From NCBI GenBank assembly GCA_030613765.1, contig JAUWLI010000142.1:1-7399 (forward strand): a DNA stretch of 7,399 nucleotides. Direction: 5' to 3'. Below the pieces are notes generated by a model that searched no databases, was not told where the DNA came from, and worked only from the letters and a program-made list of their open reading frames with translations. Source of the stretch: Phycisphaerae bacterium. GTDB lineage: Bacteria > Planctomycetota > Phycisphaerae > Sedimentisphaerales > SG8-4. The position numbers and the translations under genes are program-made. Below are positions 6,491 through 7,399 of the stretch, one piece after another; position 1 is the first letter of the stretch, and every line of letters begins with the position of its first letter.

Positions 6491-6531
6491 ATTTGTGCTC
6501 CGTGTTCACTTATCGAGATTCAAAAGCCCAG

Positions 6532-6559
6532 ATTATAGGTAACATTCCGAGCTTTGCAA
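6532..6559 (-). promoter_or_regulatory. Promoter for the PpiD-like operon
   Basis: Reading leftward, TTGCAA (6559-6554, 4 of 6 to the -35 consensus) is followed after a 16-bp spacer by a perfect TATAAT (6537-6532). Transcription would start near 6525, about 35 nt before the ATG at 6490, with GGAG at 6501-6498 as the ribosome-binding site. Confidence 0.6.
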
Positions 6560-6723
6560 GAAAAATAGCAGGTTTGCCCAAAACCGGGATTTACAATATA
6601 GCCAATAAGATATACGATATAGGCAATATGAAATGATATCAAACCCGTTAGAACCGAGCTTGCAGCTTCTTGACGGGGCAAAAAAAGTAGAATTTGGTTC
6701 TCGCAAAGCGGGTTCTTTCTTAC

Positions 6724-6730
6724 GGGGTGA
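6724..6730 (+). promoter_or_regulatory. Ribosome-binding site of hemL
   Basis: GGGGTGA is a close match to the anti-Shine-Dalgarno complement and lies 9 nt before ATG 6740. Its last three bases are an in-frame TGA (6728-6730), so no upstream start is possible and ATG 6740 is fixed. I could not find a convincing promoter for hemL in the divergent gap: a TTGACG at 6670-6675 has no -10 box at suitable spacing. Confidence 0.75.
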
Positions 6731-6739
6731 ACATATACG

Positions 6740-7399
6740 ATGGACGAACAAAAGGCCAATTACCCAAAGTCAGCCCGGGCATTCAGCGAAGCCGTAAATT
6801 TTCTACCGGGCGGTGTCAACTCGCCGGTGAGAGCTTTTGGCGGTGTGGATATAGGCCCGCTTTTCATCGATCGCGCGGTCGGCTCAAAAATCTACGATAT
6901 CGACGGCAATGAATATGTAGATTACGTTTGCTCATGGGGGCCGATGATTCTTGGACACGCCCATCCGAAGGTGTTGGAAGCCGTTCAAGCCGCAGTGAAA
7001 AAAGGAACCTCGTTCGGAGCACCGACATTGGCCGAGACCAGGCTGGCCGAAAAAATAATCGCCGCCTTCGGCTCCATCGAAAAAGTTCGTCTTGTTAGCA
7101 GCGGCACTGAGGCGGTAATGTCTGCTATCCGTCTTGCTCGCAGCTTTACGAAAAAGGATTTCATAATCAAAATGGCCGGCTGTTATCACGGACACAGCGA
7201 TTCACTCCTCGTCGCTGCCGGTTCCGGCCTTGCCGAAAGGGGCACACCATCAAGTGCTGGCGTTCCCGATGCGATTGCCAATCTGACCATCGTAATCCCG
7301 TATAACGATATCGACGCGGCAAAAAAGGCCTTTCAAATGCACAAGGGCAAAATCGCGGCGGTCCTCGTCGAACCTGTTGCTGCGAATATGGGAGTGGTT
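6740..7399 (+). CDS. hemL: Glutamate-1-semialdehyde 2,1-aminomutase, 3' truncated by the window
   Basis: PLP-dependent cytoplasmic enzyme that converts glutamate-1-semialdehyde to 5-aminolevulinate, a step of the C5 tetrapyrrole (haem, cobamide) pathway. The first 220 codons are present, about half of the usual 425-430. Family hallmarks visible are [15 protein letters not shown] (21-35), [25 protein letters not shown] (52-76), the PLP-phosphate loop [15 protein letters not shown] (120-134), CYHGHSD (148-154, with Tyr149 in the cofactor-stacking position) and EPVAANMG (211-218). The catalytic PLP lysine lies beyond the edge and cannot be checked. The gene is divergent from the PpiD-like operon, with a 249-bp gap between the start codons. 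Close relatives in aminotransferase class III lack the [10 protein letters not shown] signature, so the assignment is firm. Confidence 0.96.
   Translation, partial: MDEQKANYPKSARAFSEAVNFLPGGVNSPVRAFGGVDIGPLFIDRAVGSKIYDIDGNEYVDYVCSWGPMILGHAHPKVLEAVQAAVKKGTSFGAPTLAETRLAEKIIAAFGSIEKVRLVSSGTEAVMSAIRLARSFTKKDFIIKMAGCYHGHSDSLLVAAGSGLAERGTPSSAGVPDAIANLTIVIPYNDIDAAKKAFQMHKGKIAAVLVEPVAANMGVV

Noticed and set aside
6150..6542. A 130-codon plus-strand open frame
   Set aside because: Antisense to the N-terminal part of the PpiD-like gene, whose membrane anchor, start and ribosome-binding site are all consistent.
6670..6693. Candidate hemL promoter TTGACG with TAGAAT
   Set aside because: The spacer is only 12 bp, far from the 16-18 bp needed, and no alternative -35 fits the TAGAAT.
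6651..6717. Inverted repeat GAACCGAGCTTGC / GCAAAGCGGGTTC upstream of hemL
   Set aside because: Only about 9 of 13 positions pair across a 41-nt gap, which is too weak to call an operator or riboswitch.

Overview
The window looks like a chromosomal housekeeping segment from a moderate-GC bacterium. It holds two genes that run off the ends (glnS on the left, hemL on the right), a complete rnc gene, and a three-gene minus-strand membrane operon. A small GIY-YIG nuclease gene lies among dispersed palindromic repeats. My best guess for the source is the Planctomycetota, possibly Phycisphaerae/Sedimentisphaerales. This rests on recalled resemblance only: a DUF6677-like 'LSWLVPGAGHF' membrane protein, a very divergent PpiD-like anchored protein with Asp-Pro-Asn linkers, and a divergent RNase III. 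No ribosomal RNA or other strong taxonomic marker is present.

Layout. Positions 1-1700 (minus) encode an intact glutaminyl-tRNA synthetase whose stop codon falls at the window edge. Positions 1701-1971 are intergenic and carry a degenerate repeat and a 75-bp imperfect palindrome. A 97-aa GIY-YIG protein (1972-2265, plus) follows, and then a second, half-length copy of the palindrome (2305-2334). An AT-rich gap leads to a good sigma70-type promoter (2534-2563). Next is a leader of about 140 nt containing a 22-position hairpin, and then rnc (2712-3422, plus). Convergent to rnc is a tightly packed minus-strand operon read from right to left: a 782-aa membrane-anchored SurA/PpiD-like protein (6490-4142), a 135-aa DUF6677-like multi-pass membrane protein (4142-3735) and an 83-aa two-span membrane protein (3733-3482). 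The junctions are a 1-nt overlap and a 1-nt gap. Divergent from this operon is hemL (6740 onward), truncated at the right edge.

How the genes work together. glnS (translation), rnc (RNA processing) and hemL (tetrapyrrole synthesis) are independent core functions. The minus-strand trio probably acts together at the cytoplasmic membrane, plausibly in folding or quality control of exported proteins, although only the first gene gives a functional hint.

The two most interesting signals are not genes. One is the long hairpin in the rnc leader, which has the size of an RNase III substrate and suggests autoregulation. The other is the pair of same-orientation palindromic repeat copies bracketing the GIY-YIG gene, which suggests a small repeat-plus-nuclease unit. 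No CRISPR array, tRNA or rRNA was seen, and nothing in the window amounts to a clear new multi-gene defence or metabolic system.
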